A DNA stretch of 64,000 bases from the NCBI RefSeq assembly GCF_004310325.1, contig NZ_SIRT01000004.1, forward strand, positions 62,001 to 126,000, given 5' to 3'. Positions 8,769 to 16,023 of this stretch are shown here, one piece after another. Each line of letters starts with the position of its first letter. Positions within the stretch are counted from its first letter, which is position 1. A model generated the notes under the pieces. It was given only the letters and a program-made list of their open reading frames with translations. It had not been told where the DNA came from and did no database searches. This DNA is from Hyunsoonleella flava. GTDB lineage: Bacteria > Bacteroidota > Bacteroidia > Flavobacteriales > Flavobacteriaceae. The position numbers and the translations under genes were made by a program.

Positions 8769-9374
8769 TTAATTATCAATTTTAATTATAATCCATTTCT
8801 TGTTTTCATTCAATACAGCATAAAGGTTTTTAGATATGATCTTTGATGTTATTTTAGGTGGTTTTTTTAAAGATTTTTTATCTAAAACTACATTAACACC
8901 TTTTGGGTTTAAATAACTTTTTATATCACCGTTTTCATCAATAATTACCTCAAAACACCTATGAGCGATAACATTTTTTCCTAATATCTCGTTTCTTCCT
9001 AGTTCTTCTTTAATTACCGCCAATGCTAAAGCTTGATTATTACTAAAGTTTTGTGCATTTAAAAATTCTGGTTCAATAACAGTTTTTCCAGTTTTATCAA
9101 TATATCCAAAATATAAAATACCTTCTTTTTTAACTGAAATTAAGCATCTGTTGTCCATGAACATCGGATAGTTGCCATGATTTGTTTTACTTAAAACCAA
9201 ATCGTTTCTAAAATCAATAATAATATGTCCATCAGCATCAATGAAACCCCAAGTATTTCCTTTTTTAACAGCAACGACATTTTCATGTATAGGAGCAACA
9301 AAATCAAATTCTTCTTTTGTTTGCGTTAAAGCAATTGTAGGTAGTAACAATAATATAATCAGTACTTTTTTCAT
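8769..9374 (-). CDS. Secreted WG-repeat protein
   Basis: 201 residues with a cleavable signal peptide (MKKVLIILLLLPTIALTQT) and at least two WG-type repeats, NTWGFIDADGHIIIDF and LYFGYIDKTGKTVIEPEF, of the kind G-[YF]-I-[DN]-x-x-G-x-x-[VI]-I. Such repeats form beta-propeller-like binding surfaces; no enzymatic residues are visible. It is the first gene of the leftward unit that runs through the protease, adaptor, permease and ATPase, directly behind the FNR-type promoter at 9400-9442, so it probably acts in the periplasm with the exporter (inference). Confidence 0.7.
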   Translation of the reverse strand: MKKVLIILLLLPTIALTQTKEEFDFVAPIHENVVAVKKGNTWGFIDADGHIIIDFRNDLVLSKTNHGNYPMFMDNRCLISVKKEGILYFGYIDKTGKTVIEPEFLNAQNFSNNQALALAVIKEELGRNEILGKNVIAHRCFEVIIDENGDIKSYLNPKGVNVVLDKKSLKKPPKITSKIISKNLYAVLNENKKWIIIKIDN

Positions 9375-9399
9375 GACGTAATAATTTAGGTTAACATCC

Positions 9400-9442
9400 T
9401 AAAAGTATCGCCTTTTATGCTATTGCAAAATGATATCCATCA
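9400..9442 (-). promoter_or_regulatory. FNR/CRP-type box with -7 element, leftward
   Basis: The dyad TGATATCCATCA (9431-9442; both TGAT and ATCA half-sites intact) is followed on the minus strand after 23 bp by TACTTTTA (9407-9400), one mismatch from TAnnTTTG. It serves the WG-repeat/site-2 protease/exporter unit. A plus-strand TAGTTTTA at 9463 has a 20 bp spacing and is a poorer fit. Confidence 0.7.
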
Positions 9443-9493
9443 TGAGGAAGGGGCTATAGATGTAGTTTTAATCCATTTAAAATATTTATTTTT

Positions 9494-9685
9494 TTAGCAC
9501 ACTAGATTGTATGCACACCTGATTTCCTGTTTTAAAAGGAAGCATTGTAGACACGCTTCTTGCTTGATATTTGGATACCGAAGTTCATCTTTTACGTCTT
9601 TCAAAATTGGCGCAAACAGTCTTCACAGGTCACACCAACCTACAAGGAAATCAATTAAGACAAGCTTACCAGTATTAAATCGCAT
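9494..9685 (-). pseudogene. Broken thioredoxin gene (frameshifted, truncated)
   Basis: This region (gap 9375-9707) has no intact gene. On the minus strand an ATG at 9685 opens MRFNTGKLVLIDFLVGWCDL and then a stop. Shifting frame restores KTV and, after one more base, APILKDVKDEL. Joined together this reads as the thioredoxin core VLIDF..WC(GPC)KT.APIL. The WCGPCK active site is reduced to TGGTGTGACCTGTGAAG, which differs from an intact coding sequence by small deletions and one insertion. The frame then diverges and stops at 9494; the cis-Pro part is missing. Position and strand fit a former gene following the TerB-like gene in the unit at 10115. Confidence 0.7.
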
Positions 9686-9707
9686 TAAAACTATCTTTTA
9701 TGTCCAT

Positions 9708-10115
9708 TTACTTTTTTAGTTCTAAATCCAGTTTAGCAAGCATAATTAATTCAGACTTGTTTACTCCTGAGAAAGCATAAGCGATATTACTTCCAGTTTT
9801 TAATATTAAGTGTTTTATATCACTTGTAAACAAATGAGGCTGTTCGTTTTTGTAATTTACAAAAGCATTATAACAAGCCTCAGCGTTTAAGTTTTCTTCT
9901 TTGTTTAACCAATCAAAAACAATTTCTATTTGGAAAGCAGCATCAGTTTCAAATTCATCTTCTATTGAATCGACAGACAACCACTGCTTTTTCACCATTT
10001 CCTTTAGCTTATCAAACTCTATTGAGTGCACCTTTTTATCTGCTGCTGCAATAGCATAGAATAACTTACCAAGACTTTGATAAAATTTAAATGTCTTCTT
10101 TTTTTTTATCATCAC
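9708..10115 (-). CDS. TerB-like helical protein
   Basis: 135 residues, all-helical. The segment KLFYAIAAADKKVHSIEFDKLKEMV matches the start of the TerB/DjlA N-terminal fold (an AxADGxxxxxE-like metal-binding turn, here AAADKKVHSIEF). TerB modules occur in tellurite-resistance and phage-stress systems and are linked to the cell surface. No signal peptide. Transcribed leftward from the symmetric FNR-type box at 10169-10180, divergent from the sensor kinase; the broken thioredoxin follows it. Function otherwise unknown. Confidence 0.55.
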   Translation of the reverse strand: MMIKKKKTFKFYQSLGKLFYAIAAADKKVHSIEFDKLKEMVKKQWLSVDSIEDEFETDAAFQIEIVFDWLNKEENLNAEACYNAFVNYKNEQPHLFTSDIKHLILKTGSNIAYAFSGVNKSELIMLAKLDLELKK

Positions 10116-10137
10116 TTTAACTAAAGTTACATTTTAT

Positions 10138-10211
10138 TAAAATTACTCTATCTAAAGGAATCTACACATGATATAAATCAGTCAATTACACAAAAAAAAT
10201 CACTAATTTTT
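10138..10211. promoter_or_regulatory. Single FNR/CRP-type box serving two divergent promoters
   Basis: The dyad TGATATAAATCA (10169-10180) has TAATTTTT (10204-10211) 23 bp downstream on the plus strand, facing the sensor kinase at 10248, and TAATTTTA (10145-10138) 23 bp away on the minus strand, facing the TerB-like gene at 10115. Both fit the TAnnTTTG -7 box with one mismatch. One bound activator could therefore serve both directions and autoregulate the kinase/regulator pair. Confidence 0.7.
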
Positions 10212-10247
10212 CTTAAATTTAATGTGCTTTTATAAACCATTCTTTTT

Positions 10248-12125
10248 ATGTTTCAACAAGATCAGGAAATATTCAACATCCTTTTAGAATCTGTTTCTGA
10301 AGCAGTTATTATTGTTGACAATCATCAAAAGATTATGGAGATGAATACTTTTGCTGAACATGTTTTTGAATATGCCGAGGGTACTTTGGTTGGTAAGGAT
10401 TTAAGCATGCTTATTCCTTCAAATTACCATGAGAGTCACTCAAAATATTTTGAAGAGTTCATAAAAAGAGGTAAACGCCGCAAAATGGGTAAGGCTATTG
10501 ATATTTTTGCCTTGAAAAAAAGTGGAGAAATTATTCCTGTTGAGGTTGAACTAAATCCTTTTAGCATCTATAACAGAACCTATGTTATGGCACTGATAAA
10601 AGACATTTCAGAGAAAAAAGAGATTGAAAAAGACCTAATGCTTCGAACAAAGGCATTGCAATCTGCCAATAATGGAATCATCATAACTGACGCCCTAAAA
10701 CATGATAATCCAATCATATTTTTTAACGCTGCTTTTCAAAAACTTACTGGGTATTCAGAAGCGGAAATCCTCAATCATAACTGTAGGTTTTTACAAGGTA
10801 AAGACAAAAACCAGAAACCTCTTAGAAGGTTAAGAGCAGCGATAAAAAAAGGGGAAAGCTGTCAAGCCACCTTAAGAAATTATAAGAAAGATGGCACCAT
10901 GTTTTGGAATGATCTTTATGTTTTTCCTATTATAAACGATAATGGCACCCTAACAAATTTTATTGGCATTCAAAACGATGTTACTTTAAGAAAAAGAGCC
11001 GAAGAGGAACGACACCATTTAGCCTCTATTTTTGATGAATCGTTAAATGAAATTTATGTGTTTGATGCAAAAACACTAAAATTTATAAACGTAAATTTTG
11101 GAGGCCAAAAAAATATTGGTTACAGTCTTGAGGAATTGAAAAAAATGACGCCTCTAGATATAAAACCAAATGACGATGAATCTGAATTTAGAAAAACTGT
11201 AGATGTTTTACTTAAAAGAAATGTAGGGAAAATTGAGTTTGAAACCGTACATCAGCGAAAAGACGGTACTATCTATCCAGTAGAGGTGCATATGCAACTT
11301 TCTAGCATAGGTGAAAAAGATGTTTTTGTTGCCATTATTTTAGATATTACAGAGAGGAAAACGTATACCGATAATCTTGAAAAAAAGGTAGAAGAGCGCA
11401 CCAAACAACTTAAAATAGCTCTTGATAAAGAAAAAGAGCTTAATGATTTAAAAACTAAATTTTTGTCATTAGTATCGCACGAATTTAAAACCCCTTTAAG
11501 TGGTATTTTAACATCTAGCCAGCTACTTGGTAAATATACCTTAAGTGATCAACAGGAAAAACGGGATAAACACATAAAAACCATTACAGATAAAGTTCAT
11601 TTTTTAAACAACATCTTAAATGATTTTCTATCTATTGAAAAATTAGAAACTGGCAAGGTAAATTATAAGTTCAGTAATTTTAAACTTAGCAAGGTGCTTA
11701 ATGAGGTGGTGTATAATGCCAACATGCTTTTGAAAGAAGGGCAAAAAATAAAATACCCAGAGAATATCGATGACTTATCTCTATTTCAAGATGAAAAAAT
11801 CATGCAACTAGTACTCTCTAATTTATTGCATAATGCCATAAAATATTCACCGGAAAACACAGTAATAGATATTCATATTAGGCAAAATCATGAGTATACA
11901 GTATTTACAATAAAAGATGAAGGTATTGGGATTCCTAAATCGGACCAAAAAAGCATTTTTGAACGGTATTTTAGAGCTGAAAATGTTTTAAACACCCAAG
12001 GGACAGGAATTGGTTTAAACATTGCTAAAAACCATATTGAAAACCTTGGAGGCACCATAAGCTTTGAAAGTGTTGAAAATGTAGGTACTACTTTTATAAT
12101 TAAAATCCCCAATACCGCTGACTAA
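10248..12125 (+). CDS. Sensor histidine kinase with FixL-like PAS, LOV and third PAS domains
   Basis: 625 residues, no membrane span, so cytoplasmic. PAS1 (about 5-125) aligns by eye with the FixL haem PAS: His64 falls at the position of haem ligand His200 of Bradyrhizobium FixL, although the residue at the Arg220 position is Ile84. PAS2 (about 130-250) is a LOV domain: NCRFLQG with photoactive Cys179, then NYKKDGTMFWN and GIQNDVT, the flavin-contacting Asn and Gln positions. PAS3 spans about 253-370. A coiled coil leads to the kinase: H-box SHEFKTP (His411), N-box NLLHNAIKYSPEN (Asn529), DEGIGIP and GTGIGL. It is followed after 13 bp by the receiver-CRP regulator, its likely partner. LOV call is firm; haem binding is inference. 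Confidence 0.9.
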   Translation: MFQQDQEIFNILLESVSEAVIIVDNHQKIMEMNTFAEHVFEYAEGTLVGKDLSMLIPSNYHESHSKYFEEFIKRGKRRKMGKAIDIFALKKSGEIIPVEVELNPFSIYNRTYVMALIKDISEKKEIEKDLMLRTKALQSANNGIIITDALKHDNPIIFFNAAFQKLTGYSEAEILNHNCRFLQGKDKNQKPLRRLRAAIKKGESCQATLRNYKKDGTMFWNDLYVFPIINDNGTLTNFIGIQNDVTLRKRAEEERHHLASIFDESLNEIYVFDAKTLKFINVNFGGQKNIGYSLEELKKMTPLDIKPNDDESEFRKTVDVLLKRNVGKIEFETVHQRKDGTIYPVEVHMQLSSIGEKDVFVAIILDITERKTYTDNLEKKVEERTKQLKIALDKEKELNDLKTKFLSLVSHEFKTPLSGILTSSQLLGKYTLSDQQEKRDKHIKTITDKVHFLNNILNDFLSIEKLETGKVNYKFSNFKLSKVLNEVVYNANMLLKEGQKIKYPENIDDLSLFQDEKIMQLVLSNLLHNAIKYSPENTVIDIHIRQNHEYTVFTIKDEGIGIPKSDQKSIFERYFRAENVLNTQGTGIGLNIAKNHIENLGGTISFESVENVGTTFIIKIPNTAD

Positions 12126-12138
12126 ACGTATTAAGTTT

Positions 12139-13191
12139 ATGAGAACTGTTTTACTTATAGAAGATGATATCGTTTTAAGAGAAAATACCGCAGAACTCTT
12201 GGAACTTGCAAAATATAAAGTAATTACAGCTTCTAATGGAAAAACTGGTGTTTCCCTAGCCAAAAGGCATCAACCCGATGTTATAGTTTGCGATATTATG
12301 ATGCCAGAGTTAGATGGCTATGGTGCACTTAAAATACTCTCAAAAAGCAAACTAACCAAACACATTCCTTTCATATTTTTATCTGCCAAAACAGAACATT
12401 GTGATATTAGAAAAGGCATGGATTTAGGTGCTGACGATTATATTACAAAACCGTTTTCTGAAGACGAACTCATCAGTGCAATTGAGAGTAGGATAGCTAA
12501 AGCAGCTATTCTGCACGATTTAAGGAACAATCAAAATAACAGTGCCCTACAAGACGAAGATGAGATAAAAACGCTTAACGATCTAAAAAACTTTTTTGAC
12601 GATTACGGCACAGAATTTACTTTTAAAAATGAAGATGTTATTTACCGCGAAGGTGATCATTCAAATTATATATACTTAGTTAATAAAGGTACCGTAAAAT
12701 GCTATCAAATAAATGAATTGGGCAAAGAACTAGTAACCGCTTTATATAAAGAAGACGATTTGTTTGGTTATAATTCCTTCACAAAAATAACACCTTATAA
12801 TGAAACAGCCACTGCCATTGCCGACACAAAACTGGTAGGAATTTCTATTGAAGATTTTAAAAACATATTAAATCAAAACCATAAAGTGGCTATTGAACTT
12901 ATAGAATTAATGGCTGATAATCTATCTACAATAAAAGAGGAGCTAGTACAAATGGCCTATAGCTCGGTTAACAAAAAAACCGCAGCCACCATTTTAAAAT
13001 TTGCAGAAAAAATAAACCGTAAGCCTGATGATTATATAAAAATTTCCAGAAACGACTTAGCAAGTGTTGCCGGTATCGCTCCTGAAACCCTTATTAGAGC
13101 ATTAACTATATTTAAAAAACAGGGCATAATTAAAGCTGATGGCAGAAATATAAAAGTAATTGATATAGAAAGTTTAAAAAAAATAACTTAA
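12139..13191 (+). CDS. Response regulator: receiver fused to CRP/FNR-type DNA-binding module
   Basis: 350 residues. Receiver at 1-120 with acidic pair D9/D10, phospho-acceptor D52 (VIVCDIMMP) and K104 (YITKPF). Residues about 150-240 form a CRP-like beta-roll; it lacks the G-E...R phosphate-binding motif of cAMP receptors and the clustered N-terminal cysteines of FNR. A long dimerisation helix precedes a helix-turn-helix (about 295-335) with recognition helix APETLIRALTIF; E316 and R320 sit where FNR and CRP contact the TGA core. It should therefore read TGA..TCA dyads and be switched by phosphorylation. Follows the LOV/PAS kinase by 13 bp, probably in one operon. Prime candidate for the activator acting at the ten dyads described here. 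Confidence 0.9.
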   Translation: MRTVLLIEDDIVLRENTAELLELAKYKVITASNGKTGVSLAKRHQPDVIVCDIMMPELDGYGALKILSKSKLTKHIPFIFLSAKTEHCDIRKGMDLGADDYITKPFSEDELISAIESRIAKAAILHDLRNNQNNSALQDEDEIKTLNDLKNFFDDYGTEFTFKNEDVIYREGDHSNYIYLVNKGTVKCYQINELGKELVTALYKEDDLFGYNSFTKITPYNETATAIADTKLVGISIEDFKNILNQNHKVAIELIELMADNLSTIKEELVQMAYSSVNKKTAATILKFAEKINRKPDDYIKISRNDLASVAGIAPETLIRALTIFKKQGIIKADGRNIKVIDIESLKKIT

Positions 13192-13223
13192 TATAAATCA
13201 AGTTTTTATAGATAATCTAAAAA

Positions 13224-13266
13224 TGATGAATATCATTTCATTTAACATATGGACAATATACATTAG
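13224..13266 (+). promoter_or_regulatory. FNR/CRP-type box with -7 element
   Basis: TGATGAATATCA (13224-13235), 23 bp, TACATTAG (13259-13266). The -7 octamer is identical to that of the promoter at 14575-14582. It stands directly before the first universal stress protein gene at 13287. Confidence 0.7.
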
Positions 13267-13286
13267 TGCCTGTAAAATGCTGTTAA

Positions 13287-14147
13287 ATGAAAAATATATT
13301 ACTACCAACAGACTTTTCTGAAAATTCATGGAACGCAATTAGGTACGCTATTAACTTCTTTGAATTAGAATCCTGCAACTTTTACTTGTTACATATAAGT
13401 AACCTGAGTGGAACTGTAATAAATGACGCTCCTTATATAACTACACAAGAGGTTATTGAAGATGTTTTTACTAAACCTGCAAAACTTAAACTACGCAAAA
13501 TTGTAAAACGAATAAGTACCTCGCTACCTGTAAACAAAAACCACCGTTTCTATTCACTACATGACTATAATTTTTTTATAGAATCCATAAGAAAACATGT
13601 TGATGAAAAAAAAATTGATGTAATTGTAATGGGCACTAAGGGAGCAAGTGGATTAAAAAAAATAATTTTAGGCAGCAATACGGCAAATGTAATTACCAAA
13701 GTAAAGTGTACTACCTTGGTAATTCCTGAGGAAGCTAAGCTTTTAAAACTTGAAGAAATAGCATTTCCAACAGATTTTTTTGTTTCATATGATATACAAC
13801 TACTTGATCCACTTTCTAAAATTATAGAAAAACACCAATCAGCATTACGCATTCTACATATCAATAAAAGGAAGGTAGATTTAAGTACCGAAGAACATAA
13901 AGGCAAAGAATTATTGGAAGATTATTTTAGTGATTTTAAAATCAGTTTTCATTTCTTGACCAACAAAAAAGTTGAAGATGCCATACAATGCTTTGTGGAA
14001 AGTAGAGATATAAATATGATTTGTATGGTGGCAAAAAACATAAATTATTTTCAGCAAATATTATTTCATTCAAAAGTAGAGGAAATAAGTTATCATACGG
14101 AAATACCATTTTTAGTATTACACGAAAAAATACAACCTTATGAATAG
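13287..14147 (+). CDS. Universal stress protein, tandem UspA domains
   Basis: 286 residues, two UspA domains (about 1-145 and 150-283). The first opens MKNILLPTDFSENSWNA and keeps the nucleotide-binding pattern G-x2-G-x9-G-S (MGTKGASGLKKIILGSN). The second has the fold pattern (EIAFPTDFF...) but no G-x2-G-x9-G, so ATP binding is expected only in the N-terminal half. Cytoplasmic. First of five rightward Usp genes between here and 18639. It overlaps the following small membrane protein gene by 8 bp and has its own FNR-type promoter at 13224-13266. Confidence 0.92.
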   Translation: MKNILLPTDFSENSWNAIRYAINFFELESCNFYLLHISNLSGTVINDAPYITTQEVIEDVFTKPAKLKLRKIVKRISTSLPVNKNHRFYSLHDYNFFIESIRKHVDEKKIDVIVMGTKGASGLKKIILGSNTANVITKVKCTTLVIPEEAKLLKLEEIAFPTDFFVSYDIQLLDPLSKIIEKHQSALRILHINKRKVDLSTEEHKGKELLEDYFSDFKISFHFLTNKKVEDAIQCFVESRDINMICMVAKNINYFQQILFHSKVEEISYHTEIPFLVLHEKIQPYE

Positions 14148-14526
14148 TTCTATGTTCTTAGCAAAATTTTGGGGATGGTACCTTATTATTTTCTTTTTAA
14201 TCTTAAGTCTAAACCCAAAACGTATCAAACAGATTTTTAATGATTTGAATGATGAAAAATTCCTATTGACCACATCATTTGTAGCCATTATTGTAGGGCT
14301 ACTAAATATATTATTTCACAATATTTGGGAAGCTAATTGGAAATTTATTATCACAGCAATTGGATGGATTTCACTGTTTATTGGATTATTATTATTTGTT
14401 TTTCCAAAACGTACCATCGCATTTTTAACTTTTATAAATGTAAAACTGGTTCAACTTATTTATATGTTGCTCTTTTTTATAGGGCTGTTTTTATTAAACA
14501 TGGCTTATGGAATAGTGCTAATATAA
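14140..14526 (+). CDS. Small four-span membrane protein, unrecognised
   Basis: 128 residues with four hydrophobic stretches (about 5-22, 47-63, 69-88 and 100-125), e.g. FLLTTSFVAIIVGLL and LIYMLLFFIGLFLLNMAY, and a cytoplasmic-type basic loop (NPKRIKQIF) after the first. I do not recognise a family. Its start overlaps the upstream Usp gene by 8 bp, so translation is probably coupled and the protein belongs to the same stress response. It could anchor or sense something for the Usp protein, but nothing in the sequence says so. Confidence 0.7.
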   Translation: MNSSMFLAKFWGWYLIIFFLILSLNPKRIKQIFNDLNDEKFLLTTSFVAIIVGLLNILFHNIWEANWKFIITAIGWISLFIGLLLFVFPKRTIAFLTFINVKLVQLIYMLLFFIGLFLLNMAYGIVLI

Positions 14527-14539
14527 TTTTCATTGAAAC

Positions 14540-14582
14540 TGATATATATCATTTCATATAAGTATTTGGTAATGTACATTAG
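14540..14582 (+). promoter_or_regulatory. FNR/CRP-type box with -7 element and no clear gene behind it
   Basis: TGATATATATCA (14540-14551), 23 bp, TACATTAG (14575-14582). The expected start of transcription is near 14587. No convincing coding gene follows before the strong terminator at 14942-14977. Confidence 0.7.
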
Positions 14583-14586
14583 CGTC

Positions 14587-14977
14587 ATATTAGAAAACGT
14601 TCTTTTAAATACTTCTATTAAAAATCTAGGTATTGTCGTTGCAAAACAATAATGCCGAAACAATGTATTTGAAGTTATTATTTAGCAGGAAAACCCAGAT
14701 ATCGCCTTTAGTAATAAATGCATATTGTAGAAAACCAACAGTAGATAATAACATTGATTACATTGGAGAAACAGGAGCTTAAAACCTTTTGTTTCTTGAA
14801 AAATCGATGTTTAACACTAGGTGTTTAACCTCGATTTTAGAAATATTTGGAGCTATTGGTCAGCAGAAAGATGTAATAGAACTTTCATTAGGGATATTAG
14901 TAATTAAAGAGCAGACTAATAAACTCGAGTATTTCAAAAATGGAACAGGAGGTATCTACTTCCTGTTCCTGTTTTTT
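14587..14977 (+). ncRNA. Candidate FNR-controlled structured small RNA (about 390 nt)
   Basis: This covers most of the 625-base gap between 14527 and 15151. A strong FNR-type promoter lies upstream and a strong terminator closes it. Inside, AAAATCGA (14800-14807) plus GTTTAACAC (14809-14817) pair with GTGTTTAAC (14821-14829) plus TCGATTTT (14831-14838): a hairpin of about 16 pairs with one internal mismatch, a T-C bulge and a 3-base loop. Only weak short frames exist, for example 39 residues from the ATG at 14663 (MYLKLLFSRKTQISPLVINA...) and a frame over 14789-15004 that runs through the terminator. Alternatives: a small-protein mRNA or a decayed gene. Confidence 0.45.
14942..14977 (+). terminator. 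Rho-independent terminator
   Basis: Perfect 9 bp stem GGAACAGGA (14942-14950) / TCCTGTTCC (14961-14969), 10-base loop, then TGTTTTTT. Ends the transcript that starts near 14587. Confidence 0.85.
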
Positions 14978-15018
14978 ATCGTGACTATTAATCAATTTAC
15001 ATAAAGGTTTGTAAGTAA

Positions 15019-15053
15019 ACTAGGGAATACTAACATATATAGTATTCCCTAGT
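15019..15053. repeat. Perfect 14 bp inverted repeat
   Basis: ACTAGGGAATACTA (15019-15032), 7-base loop, TAGTATTCCCTAGT (15040-15053). No T-run follows on either strand, so it is not a normal terminator. It lies 38 bp before the FNR-type box at 15091. It may be a regulator site, an RNA hairpin or the end of a lost element. Confidence 0.6.
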
Positions 15054-15090
15054 CTGCTATATATAATATTTAAAAAACGAACTACCAATC

Positions 15091-15133
15091 TGATAAATAT
15101 CATTGTGCCAGCATCTAGTAGTGTTTATTTTTA
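15091..15133 (+). promoter_or_regulatory. FNR/CRP-type box with -7 element
   Basis: TGATAAATATCA (15091-15102), 23 bp, TATTTTTA (15126-15133). It stands before the second Usp gene at 15152 and probably transcribes the three Usp genes up to 17710. Confidence 0.7.
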
Positions 15134-15151
15134 TTAAGAACACTTAAAGCA

Positions 15152-16006
15152 ATGAGAAAAATATTAATTCCTACCGACTTTTCAGAAAATGCAATGAATG
15201 CTATTGAGTTTGCTGTAGAACTTTTTAAATACGAAAGAAGTGATTTTTATATTATGCACACTTACCAAGACGATATTTACGCTGACAAAGTACTTCTAGA
15301 TAAAGAATCAGTAGAAAAGGTAACAATGCAGGCCAGTGAAGCTTCATTAAAAAAATTGAGCTCTACCCTATCAAAAATAAAAGCTTTCTCACCTAATCCC
15401 AGGCATAACTACAAATTGGTTTCAACTAACAATTTGCTTATAGATGAAGCCGACAAAGTTGTTATTAAACATAATATTGACATCATAATCATGGGCACCA
15501 AAGGCATAACCAATAGTAAAAAAAGAATCTTTGGCACTAACACCCTTCAAGTTTTAAAGTATGTACAATGTCCCGTGTTGGCTATCCCTGCAAACTATAA
15601 ATACACCCAACCTAAACATATACTCTTCCCCACAAATTATATTATTCCTTACAAAAGAAGGGAACTAAAATTATTATGCGAAATGGTATCGCCATACAGA
15701 GCTGTAATTGATATGCTTTACGTCTCAAAAAGTGAAAAATTATCAAGAAGACAAGAAGATAACAAAGCTTTTATCAAGGAAGAGTTATGCAAAAACAGCA
15801 TTAATTTTAAAATAGTAAAGAGCAGAAATATTATCAATTCAATCTACAAATACATAAAAGAGAATTACATAGATATGCTAGTAATGGTAAACACAAGACA
15901 ATCATTTCTAGAATCTTTATTATTTAAACCTACCATTGATGAACTGAGTTTATATCTAGATATTCCATTTTTAGTGCTTCAAAATATGAGACGAAATCAA
16001 TTTTAA
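15152..16006 (+). CDS. Universal stress protein, tandem UspA domains
   Basis: 284 residues. Domain 1 opens MRKILIPTDFSENAMNAIEFA and carries the ATP-type loop MGTKGITNSKKRIFGTN, with Thr in place of the usual Ser. Domain 2 (about 150-280) lacks the loop and ends ARQSFLESLL...DIPFLVLQ in parallel with its neighbours. First of three Usp genes in a row (next starts after 17 bp), behind the FNR-type promoter at 15091-15133. It diverges clearly from the others, so the array looks old rather than freshly duplicated. Confidence 0.92.
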   Translation: MRKILIPTDFSENAMNAIEFAVELFKYERSDFYIMHTYQDDIYADKVLLDKESVEKVTMQASEASLKKLSSTLSKIKAFSPNPRHNYKLVSTNNLLIDEADKVVIKHNIDIIIMGTKGITNSKKRIFGTNTLQVLKYVQCPVLAIPANYKYTQPKHILFPTNYIIPYKRRELKLLCEMVSPYRAVIDMLYVSKSEKLSRRQEDNKAFIKEELCKNSINFKIVKSRNIINSIYKYIKENYIDMLVMVNTRQSFLESLLFKPTIDELSLYLDIPFLVLQNMRRNQF

Positions 16007-16023
16007 TTTAATATGAAATAGTT

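Noticed and set aside
9507-9719. 70-residue open frame on the plus strand
   Set aside because: It is the antisense shadow of the broken thioredoxin gene; its composition (C, H and S rich) is not protein-like.
14789-15004. 71-residue open frame on the plus strand
   Set aside because: Runs through the strong terminator and the long hairpin, has no convincing start codon and no family resemblance.
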